Assembly: GCA_963565915.1 (NCBI GenBank)
Contig: OY751493.1
Location: 496,001-560,000, forward strand
Direction of reading: 5' to 3'
DNA from: Entoloma clypeatum
Taxonomy: Eukaryota; Basidiomycota; Agaricomycetes; Agaricales; Entolomataceae
DNA: 64,000 nucleotides
Shown here one piece after another: positions 1 to 10,571 of this stretch (position 1 is the first letter of the stretch; the number at the start of each line of letters is the position of its first letter). Position numbers and translations under genes: made by a program. Below the pieces are notes generated by a model. That model worked only from the letters and a program-made list of their open reading frames with translations, was not told the origin of the DNA and made no database searches.

Positions 1-1798
1 GATTGACCTAGTACACTCCATGTGGAAATGTTGATCGCACCTCATACGTTCCTGATATATAAAGGGTTTTCCCGTGACCGCTATTCCTAAAGGGAATATG
101 TCATAAGGAATCATTTAATTGTTTTCTTGAATCATATTCATAACACATCACTGATTGGGAACCCTTTTAGATTCATCTACAATGTCTACTTCTCGCTCTG
201 CTCTTGACACCATCACCCCCTTTGACGGCATCGACTACCAAAGCTGGGCCGAAAAGATGAAGTCCTACCTCCTCCATCAAGGAGTTTGGCGCCTTGTTTC
301 TGGCGACATCACCTGCCCTGTCATCGCCGACTTCACCACCACGGTCTCCACCCCTGGTGCCACTGCTGCCGCTCCCCCTGTGCTGGCTACTACAGTCGAC
401 CAGCCCAGCTTCTGCAAGGAAGAAAAAGCCTGGATCAGGGACGACAACGTAGCTCTCGGGGCGATACGCCTGAAGGTCTCTGAGGCGATCAGACGACACA
501 TCAAAGACAGCACCTCGGCACTTAACGCGTGGAAAATGCTAAAGGATGCCTACTCCAAGGTATCCCCGGCTGTCATCTTCGGCGACTTCAAGACCGCCGC
601 CACCTACAAGCTGTCTGGATGCGACCCCGTGCCTGAAATTGAACGCCTAGGGTCTCTTTTCGCCTGGCTCGCCGATTCGAACTTTGTCGTCCCCAATCTG
701 ATGCAGGCAATGATCCTGGCCAATGCAATTCCCGACGCCTGGTCGTCACTCTCCACCGCCCTTTTCCAGGTCTATGACGCCGACAATTTCACTTACAAAG
801 CCGTCGCCGAGAGCATCATCTTGGAATACAGGCACAAGTATTCGGTCGGGTCTACTCGTGCGTCCAATGAGCAGGCCCGGAAAATTTCTGGGACAAAGCG
901 CAAGGGGCAGGACCCCAAATGGGAAAAGCAGCAAAAGCCGAGTACCTCGCAGAACGACGCTGATGAACAACCTAACTCGACTGACCCTAGTACCACTTTT
1001 GAAAAGAAGAAGGGAAAAGGACGCTGGGGCAACCAAAAGAAAAGCGCCAACACTGCGGACAACACGTCCGACCATGTGGAAGAAACGGTTGAGTTTGTTG
1101 CTCCCGCCATCCACTTCCCTCCTCTTCCGGCACCATCCTTCACCACCATCACTGGCCGCGGGAAAATGACAAGTACCGCACAACCCGATTCCGGAAAAAT
1201 GCAGTCGCTCCTGCAACGAATGAACCCCCCTCCGTCACAGTACACCGGGCTTCCTTCTGGAAAACCGTCCGTGTGGAAAAAGAACGATCACATCCGCAAA
1301 CTCACGCGGAACATTGGTGCTCGTCCCTCTGGATTGAACCTTCGTATCCTAGACACCATCATTCCTGACATCGATGAAAGGCCGGCTAAACAGCGTCGCA
1401 TAGCCCCATCGATAGAAGAATCGCTGAAGATGATGGACATAGACCATCAAAGCGAGCGGATGGGGCCGGAACAATTCGAAGATGGGCTGATTGAACTTGA
1501 TGGTTCGTCATCTCCCTCTCCTAAATCTGACCAATTAAGAAAAGCTAATAACACCTCCTTTCAGACGTGTAAAATATTAGCTAGTACTAGTGCAGAATGT
1601 ATGGACCATATTGATAGCGATCTATATAAAAAATATACAGAGCACTTTGCGTCATGCACACACTGTAAGGAGAAAGAACGCGCACAATGGATCTTAGACT
1701 CCGGTGCCTCGTTACACTTTACCCATGAGTTCAAGGACTTTGCGTACTACAGGCCTCTCAAGGCTAAGCGATTTGTCCAAACAGCCGCAAAGGGAAAG
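1..1798 (+). mobile_element. Cop-A1: 5' internal part of a Copia LTR retrotransposon, cut by the assembly gap
   Basis: Positions 1-181 match the untranslated leader of Cop-A3 (about 40100-40285), and from 182 the gag-pol frame follows. The 5' LTR lies left of the window and everything after the protease start is lost in the N run. It belongs to the same family as Cop-A2 and Cop-A3. No stop interrupts the visible frame. Confidence 0.93.
182..1798 (+). CDS. Copia gag-pol polyprotein, N-terminal part (partial)
   Basis: The chosen start is the ATG at 182 (MSTSRSALDT), which aligns with the starts of Cop-A2 and Cop-A3; the frame is open a little upstream but without an ATG. The first roughly 230 residues are a UBN2/gag-polypeptide-of-copia capsid-like region (GIDYQSWAEKMKSYL near the N-terminus, then DAWKML-like and ALFQVYDADNFT-like segments). 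A low-complexity Lys/Ser/Pro-rich stretch follows, then a CxxC element (CTHC) directly before the aspartic protease motif WILDSGASLHF. Integrase, reverse transcriptase and RNase H would follow but fall in the gap. In this family gag and pol are a single frame, unlike the Gypsy elements here. Confidence 0.9.
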
Positions 1799-1998
1799 NN
1801 NNNNNNNNNNNNNNNNNNNNNNNNNNNNNNNNNNNNNNNNNNNNNNNNNNNNNNNNNNNNNNNNNNNNNNNNNNNNNNNNNNNNNNNNNNNNNNNNNNNN
1901 NNNNNNNNNNNNNNNNNNNNNNNNNNNNNNNNNNNNNNNNNNNNNNNNNNNNNNNNNNNNNNNNNNNNNNNNNNNNNNNNNNNNNNNNNNNNNNNNNN
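1799..1998. other. Assembly gap (200 N)
   Basis: Exactly 200 N bases, a conventional size for a gap of unknown length. The plus-strand Cop-A1 on its left and the minus-strand Cop-B on its right are unrelated copies, so the true distance and order across it are unknown. Confidence 0.99.
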
Positions 1999-3640
1999 GT
2001 GAGAGATTAGATTCAGAGTGAGGAACAGCTGATGCAAGTAGCGCGTTCAACTCAGCGATCTGTTTCGTGTCTCCCCCTCGTTTCTGAACTAATCGTTCTA
2101 GGTACAAATTAAATGCCTTTGGACCTAGCTCCACATCATTCATCATTTTGTGCAGTAAGCTCTCTGCATCCGTATCTTCCAAAGGTTCGTCATCAGGAAC
2201 TTTGGGATCATCAGGAGGAGTACCAGAAGATCCACTAGGCCCTGCGTCAGGTGGGGCTAAGGGGAAACTAGGTTCCGCTTCTTCCTGTTGTGATTGGGAA
2301 ACATTGCGGAGCCGGGAAGGCTCACGCTGCTGTTTCTCTCTCTTCACAGCTTCACGCCAAGAGCGTGTGTGATTAATGTCGTGTTGTTGTTGCGCAGGGT
2401 GCCGTTGCTCCCCATAGATGTTGCCTTCCCATTGAGGTGGTTTAGCATTCCTTTGTGGTCGAGGGACATCAGCAGGCGGAGGATTTGCCAGCTGGTTCTG
2501 GACCTCAGGATCATCCTGATTTGAAGGTGGTACATCAGCGCCATTGTGCTGGTTTCCATTTGGAGTGGAAGGGGGATCAGAGGATTCATCTCTGCTTGGC
2601 TGATTATGCCGGCAGGAATGATAATGAACATCTCCGTCTCCGAAGTGGTGATCAACATCGTCATCAGGGTTTCCATCATCCTGAGACTCATCATGGGAAG
2701 GCTCATTTCCCATGGGTGTGTGTTGTGACACTTTGATATCCGGACATCTCGGAAAGAGTGTTTCATTGAATACCGCGGTAGTACCAATAAAGATACTGTT
2801 TTTATCAGTCATAAACTGATATGCTTTCATTCCTGGTTTAAAACCCATAAACGTCATAAGCTCCGCACATGGATTTAATTTATTCACATGGTGTTCTTCA
2901 GGAATATAAACATAGGCAGTGCAGCCTAAAACACGGAGATTAGAGACATCCGGTTTTTCCCCTTTTAGAGATTCAAAAGGTGTTTTCCAATAAAGTCATT
3001 TAATTGGCATGCGATTATAGACGTGCATGGCATGTAAAACACAAAACTCCCACCATGATTGTGGTAAGCAGGCGGCAAATCACATTGCCTGTGCTTTCTC
3101 TACAATGGTGCGGTTAATCCTTTTGGCTCGACCGTTTTGTTGGGGTGTATTAGGAGCTGAAATTTCCATGGCAATTCCAAGATCCTCAAGGTATTTTACT
3201 ACCCCAGTTTCCTTTTTGAACTCTCCCCCTTCATCAAAACGCCATCTGCAAAATTGGGCATTGAAATGGGTTTTCATAAGCATTGTCCACTTTTTGAATG
3301 CATCAGAGGTATCGGATTTGAGTTTCAACAATACCGTCCAAGCATGCCCAGAATAGTCATCCAAGAAGCTGACATAGTATTTAAATTTGTGATAGGAGGC
3401 AATTGGAAACTCTTTGAGGTCCGAATGGAGCAACTCAAAGGGTCTGGAAGCACGTGAAGATGAAGGAGGGAAGCTTTTCAACCTCAACTTTGCTTCTGCA
3501 CAGGGACGGCATGGCTTATCCTTAAGGGGAAATTGGACATCCCTTGGAAATCCATCACATGTGTTGGGTGCATTTTTCAGGACATCTTTACCAGGGTGTG
3601 CAAACCGCTGATGCCAAATTCTGTAATCGGCTTTATAGAC
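1999..3640 (-). pseudogene. Cop-B integrase core and pre-RT linker (broken)
   Basis: Two frame-compatible pieces are visible. At about 3640-3080 there is a zinc-binding HHCC-type region (WHQRF, CRPCAEAK) and an rve integrase core with FELLHSDLKE, FLDDYSGHAW, FDEGGEFKK and NTPQQNGRAKRINRT, that is the D-D-E catalytic series. After an in-frame stop, 2887-1999 encodes the integrase C-terminal GFKPGMKAYQFM segment followed by a long Asp/Pro/Gln-rich linker. Reverse transcriptase would begin in the N gap. It is a non-functional relic; the product once joined copia cDNA to chromosomes. Confidence 0.8.
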
Positions 3641-3650
3641 ATCGATATTT

Positions 3651-4681
3651 CTAGCCTTTACTATTTAGCTGCGTGATTTGTTCAACGCATGTATTTACCC
3701 AGTATATTGGCGAACCGGGAAAATGAGGTTTTCCATCTTTGAAGAAACTAAGATTGTCAGCTGAGCCAGCAACATTTAATCCAGATTCTTGAAGAATTTC
3801 ATGCATCAACATGAGGCGAGTGGAAAGCTCTGGGATGTGTAGAACCAGATAAAGCCGAGTCATTATACTTCTTGGCTTTCCTTGATGTGATGGTATCGTG
3901 TGAGTGATAAACATGGTCCCTCTTCCTTTTATAGAGATCTTTGCTTTGCCCGCAGTTTGGGCAGTATGGACAGATTTCTCTTCTTCGTACATTGCAAAGT
4001 CACTCATCTCTGTGGTGAAGTGCATACTAACACCGGAATCCATGATCCACTCAGTGTCATTGTATCTTTGGATTTGTTCTTACATTTCAAACATGAGGCA
4101 AAATGATCATCAATTTCCTCCAAGAAGGAGGCAGCAATGACAGGTAATTTAAAATAACTATGACCTGGTTCTAGTGACTCATCACAAATCTGGGTGTGTT
4201 CTTCTGTCATTGTGTGCTCATGTGAAACTTGTGAAAGAACATACCTTGGGTCGTCGCATGATGAACCTCCAAAAAGCTCATCATCAACTTCATCTGCCCA
4301 ACTGAAACACGTCCGCTTGGACGGTCCAGGTTTATCTTCGTCATACTTGTATTCCTCATTGAAGTCCATCACCGTATCAGCATCATAATCTTGGCATTCC
4401 ATCAGGAACAGGGAAGCCTCGTCCATTACCTCATTGTCAGGAGTCAAATATATCCCCAGAATGTCTTTGGGGTATATGACATTATTGATGTTTTGGAGGG
4501 TCTGGGACGTTCCCACAATGCCAAGAGATGTGACAACATCACGCGCCGCCTGCATCTCAGGGTACATCAACAGTTCATTAACCGGAGCACCTGTGAAACA
4601 CTGCGCAGATGTGTTTGTCATGTGATTGAGAAGCTCTCTCGCACCTGCAGTCATGATATGTTCAGTGGGACTGGATGTCAA
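3651..4681 (-). pseudogene. Cop-B gag C-terminus and aspartic protease (broken)
   Basis: The segment 4681-4004 encodes an acidic region ending with a FASCLKCKNKSKDT knuckle-like element, equivalent to FASCTHCKEKE in Cop-A1. A frameshift then leads into 4043-3651, which starts WIMDSGVSMHFTTEM, the retroviral-type aspartic protease active site. The frame ends in a TAG shortly before the integrase part. Order and spacing match a normal copia polyprotein apart from the frame changes. Confidence 0.75.
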
Positions 4682-4720
4682 CTGCGATTCGAGAGGAGGA
4701 GGACGACGAGGGTCAGTCGT

Positions 4721-5637
4721 TCAAGTAGAAGATTGTTGGGAGGGAATGATGCGTCCCGAGCCTGTGACAGTGGTGAAGGAAGGTGTCGGCAGATTCATAG
4801 TCATTGCCGATGAGGCAACATGAGAGCAGCCGGTGGTGTCGCCTGCAGCGGTTTCTTGGGCGCGCTGGGCCTTTTTCCAACTCCGCGACCCTTCCTTTTT
4901 GGGTACAAACAGCTGCTTCTTATTTTGATCACCAGAGTTGTTCGACAGTGCCTCCTTTGCCTTTCCTTTTCCTTTGTTCTGTTGATGAGGTTTGCCGGAA
5001 TTCTGGTTTGACCTAGAAGCATCAGCAGGTCCCAGACCATTGCGCCAGCGGGGTTCCTGTCCTTTCCACTTGACAGCGGAGATCTTGTTGGCAGCCGGAA
5101 GTTGTGCTTTGGCTTGTACGCACATGTACTCCACGGTTATGATCTCTTCAACATCTGTAAGTTTGAACTTCCATTCTTTAGCCAGATGCAAACCAAGATA
5201 TTTCCACTTGGGAGGTAGACGGTGCACAGCAAGCATCCCTTGCAATTTAGGAGCGAATGGGATCTTGTGCCCGTCGAGGCGTGCCAAAAGATCACGGAAT
5301 TTGGAGAATTCCGGATGGGGGTCACCACCAGACAGGTGCCAATCGAGAGTCAAGGCAAAGTCCTTGAACATCTCGTCAGGGCCTTTGTTCTCAAAGAGAA
5401 TTTTCAGCGGATCCCAAACCTCTTTCGAAGTCTGGAATGATGTAACCTCATGCTTTATAGATTCCACCAGAGATAAGATGATTGCACCGTGTGCTCTCAA
5501 GTCTTTCTCTTCCACTCATGGAACTCCTTTCATTGTTCAGACGTCGAGGTGGCTGTTTCCAGTCCCCGGATACAAGCATCCAGGTCCCTTCAAACTGTAA
5601 AAACCCTGTCATCTTATCGCTCCACTCCTTCCAGTTA
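4721..5637 (-). pseudogene. Cop-B gag, 5'-truncated
   Basis: A UBN2-type gag: NWKEWSDKMTGFLQ and GTWMLVSGDWK at the truncated N-terminus (5637-5530), then LRAHGAIILSLVESIKHEV and KFRDLLARLDGHKIPF, and a basic Lys/Gln-rich tail. The reading frame continues upstream of the first ATG right up to the Gyp-1 LTR at 5638, so the true start codon was removed by that junction. The encoded capsid-like protein would have packaged element RNA. Confidence 0.78.
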
Positions 5638-6040
5638 TGTTACGGACTCTACGGTATGAGGACCACGTCATATCTGTTACTTATCGGCCCAACTCGGCGC
5701 CCTCTTACGAGCTTACTATGTCTAATGTCTACTTTCGCAACCTTCGATTCCCAGTCTGACTCACTACATTACATCATCATCCCATTTAGTATACTTCGCT
5801 CCCACGCTGACTCGCTTCCCGCAGTCAGCTTACTCATTGTACATAGCCTTCTGCAGTCGCCTTACTCATGCGCACTGCCTTCCGCAGCACTGACTCATCC
5901 GCTACCGCCTATAGTCAGTACTTATATAAACCTCATGTACCATAGCTACATTCCTTAGATTTAGCAATCACATTGCTCGTCGCCTTTCCATCTTCCTGCA
6001 TACTCTGCCCGAACCTTGGAATGGTTTGTTACGCATAACA
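5638..6040 (+). repeat. Gyp-1 5' LTR
   Basis: This 403-bp LTR starts TGTTACGGAC and ends GCATAACA. A TATATAAA box lies at about 5924-5931. The sequence 34 nt downstream of it (5957-5967, AGATTTAGCAA) is the predicted mRNA 5' end and is complementary to the primer site at 6043-6053. The partner copy is at 18027-18427, and a shortened relative ends Gyp-2 at 27613-27862. Confidence 0.9.
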
Positions 6041-6042
6041 AG

Positions 6043-6053
6043 TTGCTAAATCT
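6043..6053 (+). promoter_or_regulatory. Gyp-1 primer binding site, self-priming type
   Basis: TTGCTAAATCT lies two bases inside the 5' LTR and is the exact 11-base complement of AGATTTAGCAA at 5957-5967 in the LTR, just where transcription should start about 34 nt after the TATA box. Tf1 of fission yeast and sushi-type elements prime reverse transcription by folding the 5' end of their own mRNA onto such a site. No tRNA-like complement was evident. Confidence 0.75.
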
Positions 6054-6100
6054 TGTTAGGTTCACCCAGAGTGAAGGGGGCAACTACCAGACGAGTCAAG

Positions 6101-7690
6101 ATGTCGCGCTTCTTTGAAGACTTCACCAGTAACCCATTCACCATGCCAGAAGCCTGAGAGGAGGAGCTAAGTCCTCGAGACAGTATCGATTTTATGCTCA
6201 TCCAGCAGTACATTGAATCGGAGATCCGTCGCATCCTACAGCAGGTGCTTGACGAAGAACTAGACAACGACGAGCATCGCCCCCACAGCGAGATAGCAGA
6301 GAGCATCCATCTTGCTTGGCAACACCAGATCACATGTTACAATGCCTGACAGAACAAACTCAAAAGCTTTCGCGTTCAAGAAGGACCTCAGACAGGTCGG
6401 ATCACAGAGATCAGAGAGTTTATCAGTGTCCAGACAACTGTTATCAGAAGATTGATTAGGACGCTCACATCGAGACGTCCCAGAGCCACATCATCACATC
6501 TTACTCGAAGCAGCAGATCTACGCCCACTTCACCACCGAAGAACAACAGACCGAGTACAACCGCTGGGCACGAAATGAGAGACTTGACCCCTTCTCGCGA
6601 CCAACAGACGCGCAGGAACAGAGATTCCTTAGAGATTTACAGAGGAAATACTCTGAATGTTTTGCCACCGATTCAGCCGACGAGTCCCCTGACGAATTTA
6701 CTTTTGACTCCGCACAGTCAGATATCAAACAGACGCCTAGAACAGGGACTCATTTTCAATCCTTACCTGTATCCCAAACCCCATCTTCATCCCAACAACC
6801 CGACCCCTCTTCTCCTCTGCAGACTCTAGACATGGCAGAAGCCCCAGCAGTACAGACAATGGATACATCCAAGATCATCAAGAATCCCGGGATGTTCAAG
6901 GACAGACACACCTTCAATGAGTGGTGGAAAGCCACCAAACTATACGTCAGGTTCCAAAAGAGCCTAACAGATGATCAGAAGATTCTTGCGGTGCTATCCT
7001 GCATGATGGAAGGGTCCAGCAGGCACTGGGCCAGTAACAAGTTAGACGCTCTTGCTGTCGACAACGAGAACATCACCTGGCTAGGTTTTTCCGATGACAT
7101 CGCCACACGATTCTCCATCGCCAACAAGTCGGTTGCTGCCAAAGCAAGACTTGAAGTCCTGAAACAAGAGAAACGCACTGTTGATGAATTCTTGGATGAA
7201 TTTGAAGAACTCTTGAAGCTGTCAAACCTTGGCAAAGAAACTGGGAAATACATCCTAGAAAAGAACATCAACTGCAGAATCTCTGAACAAGTGGTTAGTG
7301 ATGGCAAGATGTACACCGATTATGCAAAGGAGATCCGAAACAAAGGACGACAGATGGAAGGACATGCACTGGTCATCCGAGGTGGCGGCGACATGCACAC
7401 CAGATCGGGTACCACCATTCAGGGCAAGGCCATGGAGATCGACAAAGCAGGAGTAGCCGTTGCTACAACTGTCAACACTTTGGTCATCTGGCTAAAGACT
7501 GTAGCGCTCCAAAGAAGAAAGATGGTCACAAGTGTTTCAACTGTGACCAAGAAGGCCATATCGCGCGCAACTGCCGCAAGCCCAAGAAGAACTCCGGAAG
7601 GGTTAGGAAGGTGTCCGAGGAAGATGCTGAGAATGATGAAACCACAATCTTAGAAGCCGACAAGAAGGATTTTCCCGAAGGGTCTGATTA
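6101..7690 (+). pseudogene. Gyp-1 gag (stops and frameshifts)
   Basis: The ancestral frame appears to begin at the ATG at 6101 (MSRFFEDFTS), shortly after the LTR. It has two in-frame TGA codons (about 6155 and 6347) and a frame change near 6460. Downstream, 6832-7440 is the capsid-like core (FKDRHTFNEWWKATKLYVRF, MMEGSSRHWASNKLD, FLDEFEELLKLSNL). Another frame change precedes two CCHC zinc knuckles (CYNCQHFGHLAKDC-like and CFNCDQEGHIARNC-like, about 7460-7580), which are read in frame in the Gyp-2 copy. The role was RNA packaging; it is now dead. Confidence 0.8.
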
Positions 7691-7792
7691 AACGACGCTA
7701 AGTCGCGATTCTTATCTATTGAACGGACTTGCTTGCCTTGTATGACTGCAGACAATAGAAAATATGTCATCCCTGCCAAATGAGCCGCTGCA

Positions 7793-10267
7793 TTGACTAA
7801 GATTGTGAAGGGAGATAAACCTCCGAAAAGACGAGAGATCAGGCTGTTAGCTCAGCTCAAAACACGACGAGGACCAAAGGTTATCCGACCTGAGGTTGAC
7901 AGCGGATGTGAACGCACATGCATCTATCCCAGAATAGTACGCGAACAGAACCTCCCCACGCGAGGAATACCGCCCATAGCAATTCTAAATGCGGATGGAT
8001 CACCAAATCGACAACAGAAAGCGAGCCAACTTGCTGAAGTCAAACTGGATTTGGGAGCACATCAGGAAACCATGGCAGCAATGGTACTGGACATTGGGAG
8101 AATGGACATGCTCTTGGGACATGACTGGTTGGTACACCACAACCCTATGATCAATTGGACAACCAGTGCTGTAACATTCAACTGGCGCCCAACAACATGC
8201 CGAACCAAACATTTGGATTTCAGGGTTAACCTTGATGGTTGCAAACACTGGGTTCGCATGGTTGAAGTGCATGACAAGGATGCACCCAAGAAGTCGGATC
8301 AGAAATGGAAGCCTGGAGACCCTATCTTGGAAGCTGTCACTCCCACACCACCTCCCACAACCAAATGACCCTCATACATTGATCGGTTTGTTCATCTCTT
8401 TGAGAAGGAGAACTTTGACAAGGAGAGGGAATGGGACCATGGTATCGAACTTACACTGGACGCACCAAAGGAACTAGGGGAAAATACATATCCTATAACA
8501 CAAAAGGAACAAGAGGAATTAGATGCATTCATTGACGAGGGTCTAGCAACAGGAAAGATCCGCCCATCCAAATCCCCGTATGCCTCCCCTTGCTTCTTCA
8601 TCAACAAGAAGGATGGCTCCAAACAATTGGTACAAGATTACCGCATGGTCAATAAATTCACGGTCAAAGACAAGTTCCCACTCCCACAAATATCCGATCT
8701 CTTGGATGTGCTGAAAGATGCAGTCTACTTCAATAAAATGGACAACATGTAGGGCTATAACAACATCCGGATTAAGGAGGGCGATGAATGGAAAGTGCCT
8801 TCCTCACCAGTCGAGGATTGTTTGAACCATTGGTCATGTTTTTCGGTCTTTGCAACTCCCCGGGAATGTTCTCTCGAATGATGGCTAGTCTATTCTGGGA
8901 CCAGATCCGCTGACATATCTGCGTGATCTACATGGATGACATCATGGTTATCGGTAAAACCAAGGAAGAACTCACGCGAAACACCAAAGAAATCCTACAG
9001 ATCCTATCGGACAATGATTTGTTCCTAAAGGAGAAGAAGTGTTTATGGGAAGTAACAAAATGTCCTATATTGGGATATGTGGTTGGTGAGGGACGTGTCG
9101 AGATGGAAACTGAGAAGGTGGATACAATCCGAAACTGGCGAGCACCCACATCAAAAAAGGAAGTTCAGAAGTTCCTTGGATTTGCCAACTTCTATCGATG
9201 TTTTATTGAAGGGTACTCAAAAATTGCGAAACCTCTCACCGCACTCACAGGCGGTACGGCATTTACTTGGGGACCAACAGAGCAGCAAGCCTTTGAAGGT
9301 CTCATATGGGCAATTACATCGGCACCAGTCTTGGCATTACCGAAATCAGAGGGACAGTTCAGGGTTGAAACCAATGCATCGGGCTATGCAATTGGAGCAG
9401 TACTCTCTCAGAAGCAAGACGACAAATGGCACCCCATCGTGTTCTTGTCACGGACCATGTCCGCAGCCAAACAAAATTACGAGATATACGACAAGGAACT
9501 CCTGGCGGTCATGGAAGCATTAAAAGATTGGAGACACTATCTGCTCGAAGCCAGGGAACGTTTCGAAATCTTGACCGATCACAAGAACCTGGAATATTTC
9601 CATCATCCTCAGGACCTGAATCAACGACAGTGACGCTGGAAAATGAAGTTACAAGACTATGACTTTGAATTACGGCATGTACCCAGCAAGACCAATGCGA
9701 AAGCGGACATCCTGTCACGCTTACCCTGGTATGAGGCAGAACTCGAACCACAGGACAGTGACCAGATGCTCAAGGAGGGACTATTCTTGAAACAGTTGGA
9801 ATCAGAAGATGTGGTACAAATGGAGATGTTCACAGAGGAACAATTCTTTGAAGGGGGTGAGACATCTGATTCCATCAAAATTGAAAACGTCACGACCATC
9901 AAAAATCCATGGATTGCATGCATCAAGGGTTCAAACCACATGGAGACAGAAGTAACCCAGGGTCTAAAGAAGAATCCTCATTGGTATCAACAGGAAAACG
10001 GCATCACATATGCAGGCGAACGAGTCTATGTTCCACCAGACCCACAACTGCATCAAGAACTGACACTTGAATCACATGATGTACTAGTGGTTGGACATCT
10101 AGGACAATATCAGACACATGAACTCCTCACTTGTACCTACTGGTGGCCTACTATCCTGCATGACATGAAGAAGTACGTAAAGGGTTGTGACACCTGTCAA
10201 CGCAACAAGATCAACAGAAAGAAACAACACGCTCCGCTACATCCCCATGCAGCACCAAGTCATCCAT
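7793..10267 (+). pseudogene. Gyp-1 pol: protease, RT, RNase H and integrase zinc finger (broken)
   Basis: The protease has VDSGCERTCI and LLGHDWLVHHNP (7793-8368). RT starts about 8384 with EKENFDKEREWDHGIEL and FFINKKDGSKQLVQDYR. A TAG (about 8750) and a frameshift break the middle, and it resumes at CVIYMDDIMVIGK, the YxDD catalytic box. RNase H is recognised by VETNASGYAIGAVLS and EILTDHKNLEYF. A TGA at about 9631 precedes the end of RNase H. The integrase zinc finger (WWPTILHDMKKYVKGCDTCQRNK) follows. Translation then runs into the Gyp-3 insertion at HPW|E. The 3' part resumes at 16427. Confidence 0.85.
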
Positions 10268-10272
10268 GGGAA

Positions 10273-10560
10273 TGTTGAGGCGACGCTAAGTCAAACGACG
10301 TCGCGAGCCCAAACTTAAGAACGAAGTGGAAGATGTGAAGTGAACTGAATTGCCCAGAGACCCAGCGGGAATCTCAAGAGAACAAGCTATCGAATACAAG
10401 TGAAAGTACTCTACTTATATATGTAAATTCCATGAGGCTGCGTTGTGGCAGCGTCATGCTGCGTGATAATAATAAGATGTCCTCATGTGCGATATGATGT
10501 AGATAAGATAAGATCGAGATAAGATAAGATAAAGTGAAAAGTGAAAATACGATCATAACA
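10273..10560 (-). repeat. Gyp-3 3' LTR
   Basis: The 288-bp LTR ends with the TGTT...AACA inverted tips. On the minus strand it begins TGTTATGATC and contains a TATATAAG box. It is indistinguishable by eye from the 5' LTR at 16134-16421, which implies very recent integration. Confidence 0.95.
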
Positions 10561-10571
10561 TTACCCCCTTT

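Larger units (their letters stand above)
1999..5637 (-). mobile_element. Cop-B: decayed Copia element, truncated at both ends
   Basis: Read on the minus strand it runs gag (5637 down to about 4721), protease (about 4043), integrase (about 3640-2940) and the acidic linker before reverse transcriptase (2887-1999), then enters the gap. The 5' end of gag is cut off by the 5' LTR of Gyp-1 at 5638. Multiple stops and frame changes show it is dead. The family differs from Cop-A. Confidence 0.85.

Noticed and set aside
1712..2887. Long minus-strand frame crossing the N gap
   Set aside because: Only the part right of the gap (1999-2887) is real Cop-B linker; the remainder is translated N and antisense Cop-A1.
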